Assembly: GCA_006386115.1 (NCBI GenBank)
Contig: VFIW01000090.1
Location: forward strand, 1 to 64,000
Origin: Globisporangium splendens
Lineage: Eukaryota; Oomycota; Peronosporomycetes; Pythiales; Pythiaceae
Direction: 5' to 3'
DNA length: 64,000 nucleotides
Every line of letters starts with the position of its first letter. Within the stretch, counting starts at the first letter, position 1. Of this stretch, positions 60,631-64,000 are shown in pieces. Below the pieces are notes generated by a model. It was not told the origin of the DNA and did no database searches. It worked only from the letters and a program-made list of their open reading frames with translations. The translations under genes were made by a program, and so were the position numbers.

Positions 60631-62654
60631 ATGCGGTGCCGACGCGGCAAAAGGGAAACAAGCAGCAGAATGCAGAATGCATGGATCGCGGCAGAGCGAC
60701 TGGGCAACGCCCCGCACTGTTAGTTAGATTAGACAGGTGGCTCTGCTTGCTGGGGTGTGCACATTCCATATACAGGTCAAGACAAGACAAGGTCGTCGTG
60801 AAAATAATAAAGATGTTGGGCATGGAGGATTACTTGCCTCTTTATGTGTTGATACCCTTTTTAATAGCAAGGAAAGGATTGATGAGTGTGGTGATATAGG
60901 ATTTTGTGATCTTTGGTGGATGTGACAGCCTGTTTAATCAGCGTATGCGCTGTGGGAGGCGTGCGTGCTGATGACACGATATCGCTTCCCTTCGTGAACA
61001 GCTGCTGCCTCTCGCTCCTCTCACTTCCAAATCGACTGACGCACGTGGTTGAGTGGGGATGTGCTGATGCTTTTGCGCGTTCTCATTGGTGGAAAAGCGT
61101 CAAATAATCGAAAGCCCCCCGTTTTTGACAACAGACAGCCCATGCACAAAATCGACCGTCCGCTCCGCACACACACGCGTAACTGTCAAACCGATCCCAC
61201 CTCTACGTACAATTTGTACGTACATTATTTGGACCGCCGGCCAAAAAGACAAGGCGTGTGACCATCGTGCGGAGGAGTGATGGCCACTCGCACTTTATCT
61301 TGCCGTTTGTATGCTGGTGGCTGCAGAAAGTGAAAATATCAGAAAAAGCTACCTCCAAAGATCCTCATGCTTTATGGTTATGGTTGGGAAGAGCGGTGAG
61401 GCAGGGCGAGACAGTCAGCCCTCGACAGTTTTATTTTTTCATTGGTGCCGAAGCACCATTTAATGTGTTTTGTAATTATATTAAGTGGTAGCCGGCTCGA
61501 ATATACACCCAGCGATACACTGTAACACTTGGTCGCTTTTCCTGATTTTCTTGATTCATTTTAATGAGCGCCGCATAAAGACAGTGTGCGTCCATTTTCG
61601 CAGTAGCAACGGACACCAACCAAAATGCGCCTTTCCGCCGCCCAACTCTCGACTGATTATCACTCGAGTGTTTGCGATATACACTGGCGTGCTTCAGGGA
61701 TCCAGCGCCGTACAGTACTGCCAGCAGGCAAAGCCAAATAAGCGCGTGCTCGCAGTGTGCGCGTGCCAACCAATGCTGTCAGGAGTTGTCCCTGCAGTGT
61801 GTCTTCAATTGGCCAAAAGATCGCGACGCGCCACGGCCACCCATCTGGTTTCCGCTTCGGTGGTTCTGGCACAAAACCGTTTGAGAAAAAAATCGAAAGA
61901 TAGCACTGCATCTGGACTGCGCTATTTCGCCAAGCCGCGCAAAGATGTGCCTTTGGTTCGGGTTTTAATTGGCGCCCATCATCTCTCGCATGCAGGTGAT
62001 GGGTACATTTTGAAACTGGATCTTCTGCAGACAGCGAGGCGTGGGATGGGGACGCTCCTTTATGAGCATGCGGCCGAATCAAACCCTGGAGTGGCGTCAA
62101 GGTCTGTTGCCGGTACCAAGATGCGCTTTCTGAATTTCGCTTCCTAAATTTTCCGCAAAGCGCCACGAGTCCATCCTGTGAATTGCGCAAAAAGCGCTCT
62201 GAGGAGCATCCATCCACTGTCCTGAGGATGTAGCTGACGTGCTGACCTTTCTGTACATTTGCATGCGCAACAGCAAAGCAATCGCGTCGTGACAAAGTTG
62301 AAGGTGACGACGCGGTGGCACTGCATGTGTTCTCAATTGACGCGCGTGACGCTTTGTGTCTGGCAAACGAGGTCTGTCGAGGGGCTTCCTGCGTTGGTCA
62401 ATACAGCGACGAGCATGTCATTGTATGGACCAGCAATCCGTCGGTCCGCAACCAGGACTTTATGACGTCAAAATTGCAAGATGCAACTCCTCGGCATCCT
62501 TTTCATACTGTACGCACGTACCAAACATTTTTAGATTGCGCATTTGCGCACTGCTGCGGACATACGCGATACGCAACAAAGTGGAAAATGTGAGCAAGCG
62601 GCCAATGAGTGGGACACGCTCGTATGTATCGGAAGTACCAATCTGATGCGAAAA
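60631..62654. other. Intergenic region
   Basis: About 2 kb. Open frames of about 210-220 codons on both strands near 61500-62300 overlap each other and show no domain, codon pattern or start context I can defend. A perfect inverted repeat TACGTACAA/TTGTACGTA with a 1-nt centre sits at 61204-61222. The last about 120 bp are open in the frame of the next gene and could hold upstream coding sequence or an intron acceptor (TTTTTAG at 62528-62534). Confidence 0.5.
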
Positions 62655-64000
62655 TGGTGTCGATTGTTCAGCTTCGCGATCCTGTTTTCGAGAGAGTTCC
62701 ACACTATTCCAGGGTGAACCAGGGCACGTTGAAGCATCTGATCGAAATTGCCTTGAAGCGTCGCGATGTGGCTTGCCGCCAGACAATAATATACAAGGTT
62801 GACTCAAAGGAGCGCGTGATGCAGACTTCGCGGCGTAAGCGAGCGGTTCTGGACGATGCCGCGCTGGCGCTGCTCTTCGAGCGATGCCATTATGACGGAA
62901 GTGAGCGGTTTCTACGAAAGGATGCGTGCGCTTCAGTGACCTTCGACAGCGCCATCGTGGACTCGCTCCTATTTGGAATCAGTGACGAGAATTTGAACAA
63001 GACGGCGAGAGGCTCCATTGCGATGACTACGATGCACGCTCTCGCGCAGGAGGTACGCAATACGGAGCAGCAAATGCGAGGCGCTACATCTGCGAACGCA
63101 ACTCGTGTGGACATGGCAAGGAGCGACCAGTATGAGCACTGGTCGTCGACGGATCGAGATCAAGTGTGTTGCGTCCCTGCGCTGCACGACCTGGAGGAAC
63201 TCATGAACGAACTGTACGACGTCTACGACCGCGACCACGACGAAGAGCAATCGCATGCTGAGCGAGAGTACGCGCAAGCGCTGCTGCAAGCGATCGTGAT
63301 GGCGCTCACGCAAGCTACCATCGTGCAGCACAGCCACCATTCCACAGGGAAGCAGGATTCGAACGAGTTGGTGCCACTGGGTGAAGTGCGCGTGTGGCTG
63401 CTGGAAATGGTGGTGCGACCCTCGGCGCTCTCGCGGCAGCTCGCCTTCACGCTGTTTCTCAACCTCAGCATCGCCACGACTTCGATTTTGCTCGCGACCA
63501 TCGACGAAACCAGTCGTCTCGTTGCCGCCGAGCAAATGCAGACGCGATTGTTTCGTGTGCTCATGGAAATGCTGACGAAAGCAGCCATCGTGGCTGCGAG
63601 CAGTTCGGACGTAACGCTGACCGGCAACTGCAGGGACTCGCACACGTGGATCGAGCAGGCGGTGGGGTGCTTCCTCATGTTCACAAAGCAAGGTGGTCGC
63701 GGCTACCGCGCGGATCGACTGAATGCGGTCGATCCTCAGATCCTCCGCTTTCTCCTGCACGAAATCAGTTCGGGCGATACGAATACGTCGACGGTATCAC
63801 CAGGTAACATCGAATTGGCAGATCAGCTCGTGGAGCTGCTCGTGTTTACGATATACGCGCAGGAAGGCGAGGTCGAGCAGCATTCACTTTTACTCCCAGT
63901 CACAGCTGTGGCTCTGGTCGATCGATTTGGTGGTCTCGACTTGCTCTTGTTCCACTTTTACAACACGCAATCTCTTTCAGCGAAGCGCTTGCTGCTCGCT
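62655..64000 (+). CDS. Unrecognised large helical protein, 5' part
   Basis: Open for 448 codons from ATG at 62655 (AAAATGG, good context) to the window edge. The frame is open back to 62535, so an upstream exon is possible. The sequence is mostly amphipathic helix with leucine-rich stretches (ALARQLAF-like, LFLNLSIATT, LVELLVFTIYA, GGLDLLLFHFYN), typical of ARM/HEAT-type helical repeats. No signal peptide, enzyme motif or zinc ligand set is seen. I cannot name a family. Codon use matches the neighbouring genes. Confidence 0.7.

Noticed and set aside
61485..62295. Opposed open frames of 220 (+) and 211 (-) codons
   Set aside because: They overlap each other, lack homology-like motifs and start contexts, and lie in AT-richer intergenic sequence.

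Overview
The window looks like a repeat-dense region of an oomycete (Phytophthora/Pythium-like stramenopile) nuclear genome. Supporting signs are GC-rich eukaryotic genes with short (about 60-160 bp) GT-AG introns, oomycete INR-like motifs (YCAYTYY) before two gene starts, nuclear tRNA genes with internal promoters and Pol III T-run terminators, and LINE and chromovirus retrotransposons. The species cannot be named from the sequence alone.

Positions 1-43833 are two tRNA gene arrays colonised by retrotransposons. The first is a roughly 760-bp tandem repeat carrying tRNA-Ile(AAT) on the minus strand (five intact genes, one degenerate). The second is a roughly 520-bp repeat carrying tRNA-Phe(GAA) on the minus strand (three genes). 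Five APE-type LINEs, named A to E here, sit exactly at the first base of a tRNA gene, on the opposite strand. Their target-site duplications (TSDs) are the first 16-18 bp of the tRNA gene, ending inside the A box shared by both tRNAs. Uninterrupted repeat units in the same array show the empty site. The tRNA gene stays whole after insertion and can be hit again, so elements stack up at it. A and D are open; B, C and E carry frameshifts or nonsense codons, and E is 5'-truncated. Short elements without proteins (N1, about 394 bp, sharing the LINE's last 53 bp; N2, with the LINE 5' end and a different 3' end) use the same target. ORF2 of every LINE lacks an AUG before its endonuclease domain and overlaps the end of ORF1 in the +1 frame.

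Positions 43834-51481 are a Ty3/gypsy chromovirus with 651-653 bp LTRs. It has Gag, a textbook -1 frameshift signal, a Pol broken by one deleted base near the integrase C-terminus, a C-terminal chromodomain and a long antisense coiled-coil ORF. It starts 38 bp upstream of a tRNA-Phe gene and ends against an inverted LTR fragment. No TSD is visible.

Positions 51559-64000 are ordinary single-copy sequence: a cytidine deaminase-like gene (+), a multi-exon EF-hand/WD40 gene (-), a single-exon PX-VPS9 Rab5-type exchange factor (-), and the 5' part of an unrecognised large helical protein gene (+) that runs off the window.
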